From Holtermannia corniformis (lineage: Eukaryota; Basidiomycota; Tremellomycetes; Holtermanniales), in NCBI GenBank assembly GCA_001599935.1, contig BCIJ01000023.1:109049-173048 (forward strand): DNA of 64,000 nt. The letters run 5' to 3'. The stretch's first letter is position 1; the number at the start of each line of letters is the position of its first letter. The notes under the pieces are model-generated. The model searched no databases. It was not told where the DNA came from and was given only the letters and a program-made list of their open reading frames with translations. Of this stretch, positions 9,576 through 22,300 are shown piece by piece. The position numbers and the translations under genes were made by a program.

Positions 9576-12500
9576 ATGTTGCAGGCGTACGGCCAGCCGT
9601 CCGAGCCGCCGTTGCTGCCGTATGCTCGAGACGAGGCCTCGACGTCGCAACCGCTTTCCGCCCACAGCTATCATGAACAGGCAGACTACGGCGGGCAAGC
9701 CGTCTATGATCAGCTCGACGATGAGGACTCGGCAGAGCAGGTGTGGTCCGCCATGCAGTATTGGACGGCGAAACGCCATCTCAGCGATGGCAATCCGCGT
9801 GTGCCGAGGGACGACGAGCAACAGAGTGCGTATGATTGGCCACATATCGAGAGTCACTCACCGCCGTCAGTGCTCCCTTGGCGACTCAGATCCAGACTCA
9901 AGACCCTCTCTGCCGTGTTGGTTCTGTGCCTCAACATTGGCGTCGATCCACCCGACATTGTCAAGACTGTCCCGTGCGCAAAACTCGAGTGCTGGGTCAA
10001 TCCAGCAGACTGGCCGCCCAACAAGGCCATAGAGCTTATAGGTGACAGTGAGTGGGTTCTTTCTATCGCGTCATGCTAAGCCGTGCCAGATCTGCGCAAA
10101 CAACTCGAGAACCTCAGCCCCAAAGTCCGCTACAAGCCTGTCAGTCGCTTTGCTGCCTGCTCACTCGACGCTGATGTCTACAGTACCTTGATCCATCAGT
10201 AGAAGAGACCAAGCGCTTCTGTGTCGGGATTCGAAAAACTGCCAAAGAGGAGCGCGTCCTGTTCTATTACAACGGCCATGGCGTTCCAAAGCCCACCGCG
10301 AGTGGAGAAATCTGGGTCTTCAACAAGAGTGCGTAGTATTCATCCGGTAGTCTGCCGCTGACCCTCTAGACTACACCCAATATATCCCTGTCAGCTTGTA
10401 CGACCTGCAAACGTGGCTCGGGGGGTGAGTGGCGCCCTAGCTGTCTGCTCTGCTGACGCTCTGCAGGCCGTGCATTTACATCTGGGAGTGCTCCGCTGCA
10501 GGCAACGTCATCAACAACTTCCACCGTTGGGCTGAACGGCGAGATTCTGAAGCCAAGAACGCACCCGCACCCAGCGCCAATCCGGCCGAAGACGCTCCGC
10601 CCGGCCACACATATACCCCCTTTATGGAGTCGATCCACCTCGCTGCTTGCGCTGCAGATCAGGTGCTGCCCATGTCACCAGACCTCCCTGCCGATCTGTT
10701 CACGTGCTGCTTGACTTCGCCAATCGACATTGCGCTGCGCTTCTTTGTCTTGCAGAATCCGCTGCGGGCAAAAACAGAGTCTGGCGATCCGCGCTCGCGT
10801 ATCACGGTCGATCTCGTCCTCAAAATCCCCGGCGACCTAAAGGACCGTCGGACGCCACTCGGCGAACTCAACTGGATCTTCACCGCCGTAACAGACACCA
10901 TTGCCTGGCTGTCATTCCCCCGGGCCATCTTCAACCGGCTGTTCCGTCAAGACTTGTTGGTCGCCGCCCTATTTCGCAACTTTTTACTTGCGAACCGGAT
11001 CATGCGCGCATACCACTGCACGCCAATCTCACATCCCGAACTGCCGGCCACCCACAACCATCCACTCTGGCACTCGTGGGATCTCGCAGTGGACGCTTGC
11101 TTGTCACAAGTTCCAGATCTCATAGACCCGCAGCCAGATCCAAGACTGGAGCAGTTCGGCGCCTCGGTTATCTCGCTTCGACCACCGGTGCAATATCAGC
11201 AATCGCTCTTCTTTGCCGAACATCTGCAAGCATTCGAAGTGTGGCTGCAACACGGAGGAGTTCTGCCGGGCCTGCGAGGCGGTGCCGTCAATGGGGGACG
11301 ATCGGCCCCAGAGCAACTGCCCATCGTTCTCCAGGTCCTCCTGTCACAAGCGCACCGCCTGCGCGCTCTCATCCTCCTATCACGCTTCGTTGACCTGGGT
11401 CCCTGGGCCGTTCACCTCGCCTTGTCAATCGGCATCTTCCCATACGTGCAGAAATTGCTGCAATCACCAGCGGTCGAGCTCAAGCCGGTCCTCATCTTCA
11501 TTTGGGCTCGTATCTTGGCCGTCGACAAGTCATGCCAGGTCGACCTACTCAAGGACGCGGGCTACAACTACTTTGCGCATATCCTCTCGCCCTTTACAAC
11601 TGGCGGACCACCACTGCTCATCCCCAACGCAAGTGAGCACCGCGCAATGTGCGCTTTCATCCTCAGCATGCTGTGCCGAGGATTCCGCCAGGGGCAGCTG
11701 GCGTGCATGTCGATGCACGTCTTCGAGAGCTGCTTTGCGCGTCTCGCCGAGGATGATTGGCTTTTGAAGCAGTGGTGCCTACTCTGCGTTGCACAACTGT
11801 GGGCTGATCACGACGAAGCAAAAGCGCTTGCCCTACGCGAGGGATACCAAGATCACATGCTGCAAGCCCTACGTAATCCTGCGGTCGAGGTCAGAGCTGC
11901 CGCGCTCTACGCACTGGGTACATTCCTTGGTGCCTCGGCGCTTCCTGCCGAGGCAGAGTCAAGTCAAGGCGGCGGCGGAACGGGCGCGCAGATCGGCATT
12001 CGCGAGCGGGAGCAGTTGCAAGTCGAGGCTGGCATTGCCTATACCAGTCTTCTCCGCGTCAAGGAGGACGCCAGCCCGCTCGTCCGCAAAGAGCTCGTGG
12101 TCGTCCTGAGCTGCGTCGTTCGCGAGTGGCGTGGGTGGTTTGTGTGCGCCGCATGGGCTTATCACGAACATGAGGTGCTGCAAGCAAAGCTGCACGCCCG
12201 TGAGCTCAGTGGCAAGGGTTCGGAAGATGACAGCTTCGACATCGTCTCGGCTACGGTGCACGCCTGGGTGGAGAATCCCAATCGCTCGGAAGAGGAGCAT
12301 CGGGAGAACGTCACAATCCTTGCCAGCTTCAAAGCCATGTTTGAAGCGCTGCTCGATCTCTCGGTCGACCCGCACTCTGAAGTTTCGGTAATGGCCTCAA
12401 CAGTCGTTGACTACATCGTTGCATTGTTGATCGACTCGGCGTTCCGAAGGGTGCAAGGATCTTCTCTGCGCCAAGCACACCGGCCGCGCGTTCGTATACA

Positions 12501-14724
12501 AGCTGGATCGGTTGCAAGTCTTCCAACAACCCCCGCCGCTACCCCTGGCTTTGCCTTGTCCCCACTCAGCGCCCCTGCGCCCCTCACTCGGACAGAGTCT
12601 GACGTGTCTACGTCCTCGAAGCCTAGCCCTCTGAAACGAACATCCTCCGTAGCTCACGCCATCCGGAGTCTCGCCTCGATGACAGGTTTCCTCCCATTGG
12701 ATCAGCCAGAGAGCACGTCGCCCGTGACCGAAGCAAGCGCACCGCTCGAGACAACGACTATTCCCGTGAACCAAGCGCACTATCGGTCACCTTACCCGGT
12801 ACCGAAAGGGACAGGGTCTGACCCTTCCTTGCGTTCGCTAGGACTTGACACGGTCACTCGCTCTGCATCAATTGGCTCGTTGCTCAACGCGCACATGCGC
12901 GCCAACGGCGGTCTTGGCACTGCCGCAAGCGATCGCTACCACAACGTGCCAGTTGAAGCTGTCGACGTTCTGGAGTACCTGACCGAGGAGGACATGGAGC
13001 GCTTGCGAATCCGGCGCTTGAGGGGCACGCAAGCGGGTGGCGATGCGGATGGTTTGTCCTCAAACCAAGGGGTACCCAAACCCAACGATCTTGGCTTGGG
13101 TATGGTCGCCAAGGAAGTGCAAGACGATGTCCTCCCACTGAAGAGCGGCTTCTTTGATTGGAGCGTCGAGTACTTCCGTGAGCCGCAAATGAAGGTGAGC
13201 AGCGCTGAATTCCTGCAACACCGCTGACGTTTCTAGCCTCCCGACGCGGACGAGCCTGGTAGCGTCCTCTACAACGAGCAGACGTGGCGACGCCAGCGTA
13301 ACGAGGCCATCGTCGAGGCCAGCAAAGAGCAGGAGCTGCATGCGGGTGAGTGGCAGGTTTGCCACGGTTCAATGCTTATCGTGACATAGCCACCTCGCCA
13401 TGGAATGTTGATCGCGGAACACTGCAGAGCGACTCGTGGCCATTGCAGCTTGCCTTCCACCGCTATGATCCACATCTTGCCGTGACGGATGAGGCTGACC
13501 ATGTTTCGTAAGTTGTGCGAAAGGTCTCTATACAAACACTGACAACGGATAGAATATGGGATTGGAAGACGCAAACCAAGGTCAACCAATTCAGTAACTG
13601 CAACGTGCCCGGCAGCACCATTTCTAGCGTACACTTTGTGAACGAAATGGCTTCGTCCTTGCTCCTCACAGCTTCCAGTACGTCTCAGGATCTTGCATTG
13701 TGGGGTGCTCATACGTAACAGCCGAGGGCAGCATTCGGATCTTCCGTGACTATGACAAACCGGGAGAGACAGCTCTCGCATCTACATTCCGCGGTGTATC
13801 CGATGTTCTGCCTGTCGGGCAGAGCAGTGGTGTCTTGACGAGTTGGGAGCAACAGACTGGCCACTTGCTCGTCGGTGGCGACATGAAGATTGTCCGGCTG
13901 TGGGATGCGACGGTCGAGAGACATCTTAGAGTGGGTCACTCCACTAGTGTTGGCGTTGCTGACAAACCTAGGATATCGCCACCCAAGCGGGCTCCAACCT
14001 AACAGCAATCACATCTGATGAGCCGCTTGGCAACGTCTTTGTTGCTGGCTTTGGCGACGGTGTTGTCCGACTGTTCGACAAACGCATGAATGACGCTACA
14101 GCTGTCGTTCTGCGCACATGGCGGCAACATCATACGTGGATCCAATCAGTATATCTGCAGCGAGGCAGTGAGCGCGAGCTCGTTACCGGCAGGTGAGTGC
14201 CGTGAGCGCTTGGTCGACTAGACTGATTCTCGACAGTATGAATGGCGAAGTCCGGATCTGGGATGTGCGTGCACCCGACAACCCGCTGGTGGAGATGGTT
14301 GCACAGCAGAATGGCTTGTGCGCTCTGGCTGTGCATGATTGCGCACCGGTCTTTGCAACGTGAGAATCCCGTTGGACAATGAATTGCAGCTGACACGCTC
14401 AGCACATCTGCACCTGCCGCTCACCAGACGCGGCAACGGATCCTCGTGCACAGCTTTGACACGCCAAAACCGAATCTGCTCTCATCCGTGGACATACCCC
14501 TGTCACCGGCGTTCCATGCACCGAGTCGGCATCGAGCGTTCAGTCCCAGCGCGTCATCCTTGGTATTCCACCCGGTAAGTCTTCTTGCTTTCTGTAGGGT
14601 GCGACTGACTGGCGCCTAGCATGAAATGGTCGTTGCCGCCGGAGGGTTCGATCCGTACGCTGGGACCGTCCGACTGTTTTCGTGTGCGCCGCCAAGCAGA
14701 TCGCGGCACTTTGAGGTGGTCTAG
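9576..14724 (+). CDS. KOG1: TORC1 subunit Kog1/Raptor
   Basis: Raptor presents substrates to TOR kinase complex 1 on the vacuole. Fourteen exons (9576-9835, 9871-10047, 10090-10139, 10184-10328, 10370-10424, 10467-13194, 13237-13345, 13390-13507, 13553-13677, 13722-13930, 13972-14192, 14237-14359, 14403-14573, 14620-14724) join in phase to 4,596 nt, or 1,531 residues. The N-terminal conserved caspase-like domain shows [55 protein letters not shown] and [13 protein letters not shown]. The His of NGHG and the Cys of WECS occupy the caspase dyad positions. HEAT-like repeats fill the large exon and WD40 blades ([31 protein letters not shown]) close the protein. A low-complexity Ser/Pro linker separates the two. 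The stop codon lies 56 bp from the convergent GET2 stop codon. Confidence 0.96.
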
Positions 14725-14780
14725 ACACACCAACCGTTGTACAAATATGAGATGTACTGTTTTGCATCTGCAGCCAATAT

Positions 14781-15870
14781 TTACCGAGCCGCAAAGGCGA
14801 TTCTAAGCCCGAGCAGAGCGACAAACAGACAGCCGTCCTTCCACGTCTGTGCGGCCAAGCTGAGGTAGCGCGAGCCGGTCAACAATGGCGTTGCGATTGC
14901 GGGTGGCAGGAAGGGTAAAAAGTTTTGCAGGAGCGCGTGCGGTGGTGGTGGAGACTGGCGTGTCAGCTGGGTCGAGACGGCCGCGGCTGTTCTCACCTTG
15001 AAGACGATGAAGCGAGTCGTTTGCAGAATCAGTTGCAGCGTCGTAAAGGCCCAAAACACGGGCTGTCTGCGTCAGCTGCCGCCCAAGTGTAAGACCAGCC
15101 CTCACCAAGACTTCGGTCGCACCTACGCGCGAGAGCGAGTTGCCAGAAAGCGTCTTCCACCGCTGCGTGTTGCTTTCAGTCAACAGGTCGCCGTAGCGGG
15201 CGAGACGGATCGAGGGCTCCCACCACAGCACGACAAACGCAAAGAGGCAGGCGGTTGCGATCGCGTGGATCAACGGAAAGAAGCGCTCGACCGCTGGCTT
15301 GACGGCAGCAGCGGTCTGGGTCTGAGCGCCTGGCCATGGTCCAGCCTGCGGTGGCAAGAAGGGCAGCTGTGGAGGTGCGCCGCCGGCTCCTTCACTGTGC
15401 GGAGCTTGACCCAGTGCAGCGAAAGGCGAGTTCGATCCAGCTGAGCCATTGCCAGAGAGCAGCGCCTGCAGCGCAGCCATGTCGGGCATACCACCGCCTG
15501 AAGCACCGCCGCCGCCCAGCATGCTCATCATCTGCTCCATCTGAGCTTGGTAGGAATCGGGAGTGTCGGGGAACTGAGGTGTTGGGGGTGATGCTGCGGG
15601 TGTTGGGGATGGCTGCTTTGGTGCTTTTTGCGACGGGGATGATGCTGTACAGCATGTCAGTCGACACGGAGCCTAGCAGCATGCAATCACACGCACTGTC
15701 ATACAGTGCCGCGCCCTCCTCCCCGCGAGCCGTCTTTGCCAGTTGTGCGAGTCCATCGCCGCCTGCGTGCGGCTGATCAGTACCACGCCGTCGCTTTGAC
15801 CAGCCTTGGACAAACCTCTTGCAAGGATCTTTGCCCTGCGTGCTGCCGCTCTCTTTGCTGCTTCAGACAT
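14781..15870 (-). CDS. GET2: Get2-like tail-anchored protein insertion receptor subunit
   Basis: Get2 (CAML in animals) with Get1 receives tail-anchored proteins from the Get3 ATPase at the ER. Exon 1 (15816-15870) encodes MSEAAKRAAARRAKILARG, the basic cluster expected to bind Get3. Exon 2 (15697-15762) continues DGLAQLAKTARGEEGAALYD, which matches the conserved 'LA.L..TARGEE' segment of fungal members. Exon 3 starts at 15644, is Pro/Ser rich and includes MEQMMSMLGGGG. The C-terminal half has three hydrophobic segments (HAIATACLFAFVVLWW, VFWAFTTLQLILQ, GCLFVALLGLRIAFAAR), the usual Get2 topology. TAA is at 14781-14783. Sequence conservation in this family is low, so the name rests on architecture and the TARGEE motif. 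Confidence 0.82.
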
Positions 15871-16432
15871 GGCGACTGCGTGTCCGGATGGATGTTGAGA
15901 TGTGCAAGTCGACGAGGATGAGAACGTACACGTGTATGCTGGCGACGATGGCGGCAGCGACGACGGTGATGGTTCTCACCACTGCTGATCACTGATGGGA
16001 TGGATGCAGTTCAACCCTCTGAATGGACTGTCTATACGTTGCGGCTGACAGACTGGCCAAGCTCGACTCTGCAAAGCAAACACTCCGTGGACGATGCTTC
16101 CATAGTCATACAGATCGTCACATCTGAAGAGACATGAGCGTCAGGAAGCGCAGTGATCAACCACGACGTAGACATGGACAGAGCACTGCTATGTATCCTG
16201 TGTTGTACCATGCCTGCGGTTGGACGGTCGTGTGCGGCAGGGTGCGCCGTCGGTGCAGTCAGCTGCTCGACGACGACGACGACCGTCACCACGACGACCG
16301 TAGGCTCTGCACTGTCGACCGAGCTGCTCCCTCACAAAGGTCACCAGCAGCCTTGGATCAAAGGAAGAGCATCGGCAACAGTCTTGTCCAACTCAGACGA
16401 ACTGCACTGCACGCGTGTTGCAGCTGTTCACC
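15871..16432. other. Divergent promoter region between GET2 and the AVT gene
   Basis: The 562 bp hold no supported gene. A short (ACG)-type run around 16271-16300 is simple sequence. Both flanking genes start from here in opposite directions. Confidence 0.45.
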
Positions 16433-19294
16433 ATGCCGGCCAAACCAACACCCATCTCATCCTCTGCCAGCAGCCGCAATGAAGACGCGTTTGCACCTCG
16501 CTCCGTCAACGCCAGTCGCGCCTTCTCTTCGTCTTATGCTGGGACCCCTCCGTCCATCCCCAACATCCCGCCTCGCATCAGCGGCAGCCCCGTCCCTGCA
16601 AGTCTTCCCCGGCCACAAGCTTCCTTCTCATCGCGCACGCCGAACGGAGCCAACCCGTCAACCAGTCTAGGGCAAAAGGAACCTGTCAAGCAAAGTGCTG
16701 GCCAGGCGGGCCCATCTGGCCTCGCCGCCGCGCTCGGTGCATCGCCTGCGGCAACACCTCGCGCTGAACTGCAGTCACAGAATTCAAATCCAGCACTGCG
16801 ACCGTCATCTGCAAACGGCCAGCGGTCTGGCACGTCGACTCCACTCAACGATTCGGCGTTTTCCAACTTGGCCGACGTCCCAGACGAGGAAAAAGCCAGA
16901 ATATTGAAGCGACACCTCGTCTCGGCCCAAGAGCGTCAAGCGGGGTCCAAGAGCCAAGGCACGACGCCAGCTCCTCAGTCGGCGACCCCAGAGGACGGCA
17001 CGGGCAGTCAAGACCTGACTCGCACAGGCAGTGCCGTCGGCGAGGGCAGCTCGGAGGGCAGCGGCCAACCGCGCGACGATTCGGATCGCTTCCCTCTGCC
17101 CTACGATGTTGTCGGCGGGGATGTCACGTACGTTCACGGTGCATTGCTGGCCTTGCTGATCTGTTCGTAGACACGACCTGTACAAGTTTGCCCAGGCGCA
17201 AGCCCCGCAAACCCGTGTTCGCAGTGTATCGTTCACTCAGCCATCAAACACGCAGCTCGACCCGACTTTCCAGCACATCAAAGAGCCGGGAGGCTTCCGG
17301 CGTGCATTCGTCATGAACAGGGCGCAAGAGCAAGGCCTCACGGGGCCACCCGTACTGCGCAACGTTATCGACTTTTTGTTCCTCTATGGTCACTTTGTAA
17401 GCCCAGTGTCACTTTGGCAAGGTACCATGCTGACTTTTTGATAGGCAGGAGAAGACCTCTTTGACGATGACGACGAGGAAGATGACGAAGACAGCCTACC
17501 AACCACTTCATCATACACGCGCGACTCGCTCACCCGCAACGTCGGGCGCGTGCTCGAGAGCGGCTCGGCCCCAGAGGCCATGGGCGAGCGCGCCCCGCTG
17601 TTGGGAAGCAAAGCTGGTAGCAAGACCCGGCACAAACGCTCCAAGAGCTACTCGAACAAAAAGAAGGGTTCAAGTGTCACCCAAGCGGTGCTCATGCTTC
17701 TCAAGGGTTTCGTTGGAACTGGTCAGTCCTGTTGTGGCCAAATTTACTACGTGCTGAGCGACACTAGGTATCCTCTTCCTTGGCAAAGCGTGCGCTACCG
17801 CGTGGCCCAGCGTAACATACTGACCCTATCCGACTCCAGGTTCTTCAATGGCGGTACGTTGCATCTCAAGCAAAACCCTAAGACTGACGTCAACTCTCAG
17901 GGATGCTCTTTTCATCGGTCACCCTCGTTGCCCTGGCTTTGATCTCGCTCTGGAGCTTCTTGTTGTTGGTCAAGACCAATGCTGTCGTTGACGGCAGTTT
18001 TGGAGGTGGGTGCTGATGGCGCCGGGTGCGACCTTGGCTGATGCGATCACAGACATGGGTGGCATTCTGTACGGGCGATACATGCGATTCACGATCTTGG
18101 CTTCCATCGTGCTCAGCCAGATTGGCTTTGTGTGTGGTAGGTTGCCTATGGCACCGGATGTAGCTCACTCTGTAGCCTACACAATCTTCATCGCCGAAAA
18201 CCTGATCGCTTGGGTGGCGGCCGTTACAGACTGCAAGACAATCCTACCGGTCGCAGTTGCGATTGCTATCCAGCTGGTTTTGTTCCTGCCCCTGGCTATG
18301 ATCCGCAACTTGGCACATCTTTCGGGAGCCGTCATTCTCGCGGATGTGCTCATCGTGCTTGGGAGTACGTTTTCTGATCGACGAGGAACGGATTACGCTG
18401 ACAATCTCAGTCGTTTACATTGTCGGGTCGGAAACCGCAACCTTGGCTTCGCAGGGCATTGCCGATGTCAAGGCTTTCAACCCCGTCGACTTTTCCCTCA
18501 TGATTGGCACCGCGGGTAGGTCCTCATGCGACCCAAGAAATCTATACTAAACAGTGATAGTTTTCGCGTGGGAAGGTATCGGTCTCGTCCTGCCAATCGT
18601 CAACTCGATGGAACGGCCTGAAAAGTTCCCAGTCGCACTGGCGGGCGTCATGGCCGGTTTGTCGGTCCTGTTCACTGGCGTCGGTGCGCTCTCGTACGCC
18701 ACTTTCGGCTCCCAAATCCAAACAGTCGTCTTGGTGAACCTGAATCTGGAGAACAAGGGCGTACAGACTGTGCAGTTCCTATGTACGTCTACTTCTTCAC
18801 GCAAGCCCGCGACTGACCCCGGTTAGATACCCTCGCTATCCTCCTGAGTGCGCCCTTGCAGTTCTTCCCCATCACCGGTGTTCTCGAGAATGCCTTGTTC
18901 CTGCGCAGCGGCAAATACAACACCAAAGTCAAGTGGCAGAAGAACGTCTTCCGCGCAGGCTTGGTCTTGTTTTGCTCGCTCGTGTCGTGGGCCGGTTCCG
19001 GCGACCTCGATAAGTTTGTCTCTTTCGTTGGCTGTTTCTGCTGGTGCGTCCGTGAATCTTTATTATGTCATCACTGACAAGACAACCTCCAGCGTGCCTC
19101 TGTGCTTCATTTACCCGCCAATGCTCCACCTCAAAGGCCGTGCTTCGACATTCTGGCAAAAGACCGTCGACCTCTTGTTGATTGCCTTTGGCGTCATCGT
19201 CGCGACCTATACGAGCGTGCAGACCGTCCGGTCCGTATTCGCAGAGAGCCCTGGAGAGGCTCCCAAGTTCGGCATGTGCGACAATCCGCACTAA
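16433..19294 (+). CDS. AVT3: Vacuolar amino acid transporter, AVT3/AVT4 type
   Basis: Members of this AAAP/SLC36-like family export neutral amino acids from the vacuole. Twelve exons (16433-17127, 17171-17396, 17445-17721, 17768-17789, 17840-17853, 17901-18005, 18053-18136, 18176-18364, 18411-18515, 18561-18782, 18827-19043, 19093-19294) join in phase to 2,358 nt, or 785 residues. A long Ser/Pro-rich cytosolic N-terminus carries EEKARILKRHLVSAQER, typical of this subfamily. The transporter core starts LMLLKGFVGTGILFLGKAFFNGG, and about eleven hydrophobic segments follow, with FAWEGIGLVLPIVNSM and YPPMLHLKG as family landmarks. Exons 4 and 5 are only 22 and 14 nt. The start has a good context (CACCATGCC). 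The choice between AVT3 and AVT4 is not resolvable by eye. Confidence 0.92.
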
Positions 19295-19353
19295 AGATCC
19301 ATCGCCCGTAACAAGCATCATTCATCATATGCAATACATCATAGTCGTAATGG

Positions 19354-22300
19354 TCATGGTCGTGAGAGCTCGTCTTCGTCGTTAGCTTCGCGCATGAGAT
19401 CACCCCACATGGAGTGAGACAGGGCATCCAGAACACCGTCTTGATCCGAGTTGTCGGACGAGACAGAGTCCCTAGTCCCATAAGCTTTGATCGAGGCGTT
19501 GACAAGGACGGGACCCACCGGCCATATGATATTGCAGAAAGCATGCTGAGATCAGACGCCTTCCTCACATGATCCCTTGTCGGCGTCGTATCTGTCAACA
19601 GGGTCGACGAATGGGCCGCCGAAGGGCCATGGTCGGGACTTCTTGAGGCGTCGTCCCTGCCAATGCTCAATGATGGTGAATTGTACGGCGATGGATATCC
19701 ATCAGTACTAGAAGACGAGCGCGGCCGGCCAGCCGAGGTGATATCCACATCATCGGGCGGTGTCGAGACCATTGGTTCGAGAACAATGGCTGGAAGTCCG
19801 CTGTGGCCAGGAGCAAGTGTACGTCGCTGCTCGGCTCGTTGCTGAAGGTACCGTCGTCGGAGATAGATGCTGAGTAGGAGACTACGGACCCGATCCAAGT
19901 TGACGAGATCGGCAACGCGCTCTGTGCGCACCTTGCGGATCAGCAGCTCATCGAGTCTAATACAGTTTGTCAGTCGGGCCTGGACCACATCAAGTCACCC
20001 ACTGAAGCGCTTTATCGTCGTCAATCAGCTTGTGATGCGCAAGCATGAGCAGCATGGCTGTGAAGCTGATCCCCTTGCCTCGTTCCTCGCTGAGTTTTGC
20101 TTCGTAAAACAGCCGCGCGAATATCTGCCGACGTTGACGAACAATCGCATAGTCGATCTTGCTGAGTTGTTCTCGAAGTAAGTCGACATCGATTGTGTGC
20201 TTTGCGCCTTGGACAATCGCGGTAGCCCGATGGCCCGTGTATGGCAAAGTGATCGCGGATGACTCCAGCAACTTGGCCACGGCAAACTGCCGAGAGTATG
20301 GTCGGACTTCGAGAGCACCGGTGAGACGCTTTTGCGTCAGCCACTCATCGGCGTCGGAACTGAGGACACACCCTGAAAAATGCCACATACTTGTCTCGTT
20401 GGATGTAGCCTGACCTTCGAGTGTCAAACTCTGCCCATACTTTCTTGAAGGCACCTGCTAGCGTCAACGACCACTTTGATGTTCCACGAAGACATACGGA
20501 TATCCTCGCGATTCAATGACGCTGTGCCGGGCATCTGGTAGACGTATGCAAAGGACTCGACCACTACGGCAGTGAACAGGTTGAGAAAGATGTACCTGTG
20601 TGCACGCGTCAGCTCGCACCGCCACACATGTACGAGACAATCACATGCTGATAATGTTCCAGCTGATGAAAAGACCAAATGACCAAGAGGCGCTACCGCA
20701 GTCCGAGTACAGGAAGCTGGTTGTCTGCGTGCATCGGGGCGGAGCGATGGTGCTACGATTGATTAGTCCTCCGGCGTGTGCGCATGAGCTGCTCACTAGT
20801 CGTGCATGTAACCGTTCCAACCTTCACTGCAGCTCAATCAGTTCAGGTTTGGGCCACGGCCGAAGTACGTACCCGACGGACATGAACGCCAGCATGATCA
20901 GCGCGTTGCCAAGTGACGAATAGTTTTGGAAGCGAGACTGGTAAGAGTTGCCGACTTTGGTGAGACCGAACACCTCCAGGTACAAGATGGCGAAGAAGAT
21001 AAAAATGGCCGCCCACAAGAGAAAGAGATTCCCGATGGCAGGTAGACTTGCCCTGTCGTAGTGTGAGCGAGCACTGTCTCAATTAACTACTACTCACACT
21101 GAAGTCTTGTACAGCTGGTTCAGTGCACTACTTCTCTGCACCAACTTGAGGGAGATCGAAACAAGAAACAACTTTTGGAGCTGCATGTTGACCTGGTTGG
21201 GAGGCAGCCCGGCCGAGCTAGCCTGCAGAGCTGGAATGGTCGTGGCGAAGCTGCCCGTGATGACAAAGACATCGAACAGATTCCACCCGTTGGCGCGGAA
21301 ACTGCGCATACCGAGGCCGTAGAAGCGGACTACCAAATCGATGGCGTAGATGATTGTGAAAACGAGAAAGATGGCATCTGCGTCTACCGTCAGTACCTAT
21401 AACAGTCAAGAAAGCAGCGTACTGAGCGAATCGTCGGAAAAGATTGTATTCTCAAAGTCTTGCATCCTGCTGCTGTAAGCGCTTGTGACATACGATAAGC
21501 AAAACTCACGCCAGAAAGAGAATGTGAACGCAATACAGCACAGTGAAGCCGCGTGTCCAGAAGCCGTGCTTGTTCACAGCTCGATCGTAGCACCAAGCGT
21601 GTATGGGATTTGACGGGCGAGTCTTTGGAAGTCGAGATGGCGTTTGCCGCTTGATGAACTTGGAGAGGTCGACCCATTGGCGTTGCTCTCTGGTCAAAAG
21701 CGCGTTGCCAGAGCGAGTGTTGAAAGCTTCAATGATGATGCTGTGCCGGTGTCAGCGGACGCAAGCACGTGAGAGACCCAACGAACCTGACGAAGAGAGT
21801 GAGGATGATGACCCCGCCAAACAAATGATAGATGACGAGATATACGCCGTTCCATTGCGAAGCGTTGAGCTCTGGCTGATCGCCACGTTCGGTAATGTTC
21901 ATGACCGAAAAGAGGACGTCGATCCAGCCCTCGAGCGAGACAATCTCGAAAAGGATGAGGATGGCGTCGCGGAACGAGTCGAAGCTCCACGTGCTGCTCG
22001 TCAAGCCGGGATTCGACCAGACCCGTGGGACCAAGTACTCCAAAGAGTTGTCGACGGGCGATGCGGCAAATACACCGGTACACGCGCTCCTGCCCGGTAC
22101 GCTATTGTCGTTGCAGGAGAACAGCAATCCAGAGAAGATGTTGAGGCTAAGCAGGTCAGCACTGTCAATCCGGCGCAGCGACTCACCCCCAGACTGCAAA
22201 CGGAATGATGTAGAGTATCATGAGAACGGATGCGTCCATCAGGCGCAGAGCGCCGGCGAACACTACAACGTGGAACGTGTCGCGCAAGCGAGAAAAGAGT

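Noticed and set aside
15336..15776. 146-codon plus-strand open frame with a hydrophobic helix
   Set aside because: It is the shadow of the GET2 coding sequence, whose minus-strand frame carries the conserved TARGEE segment and three helices.
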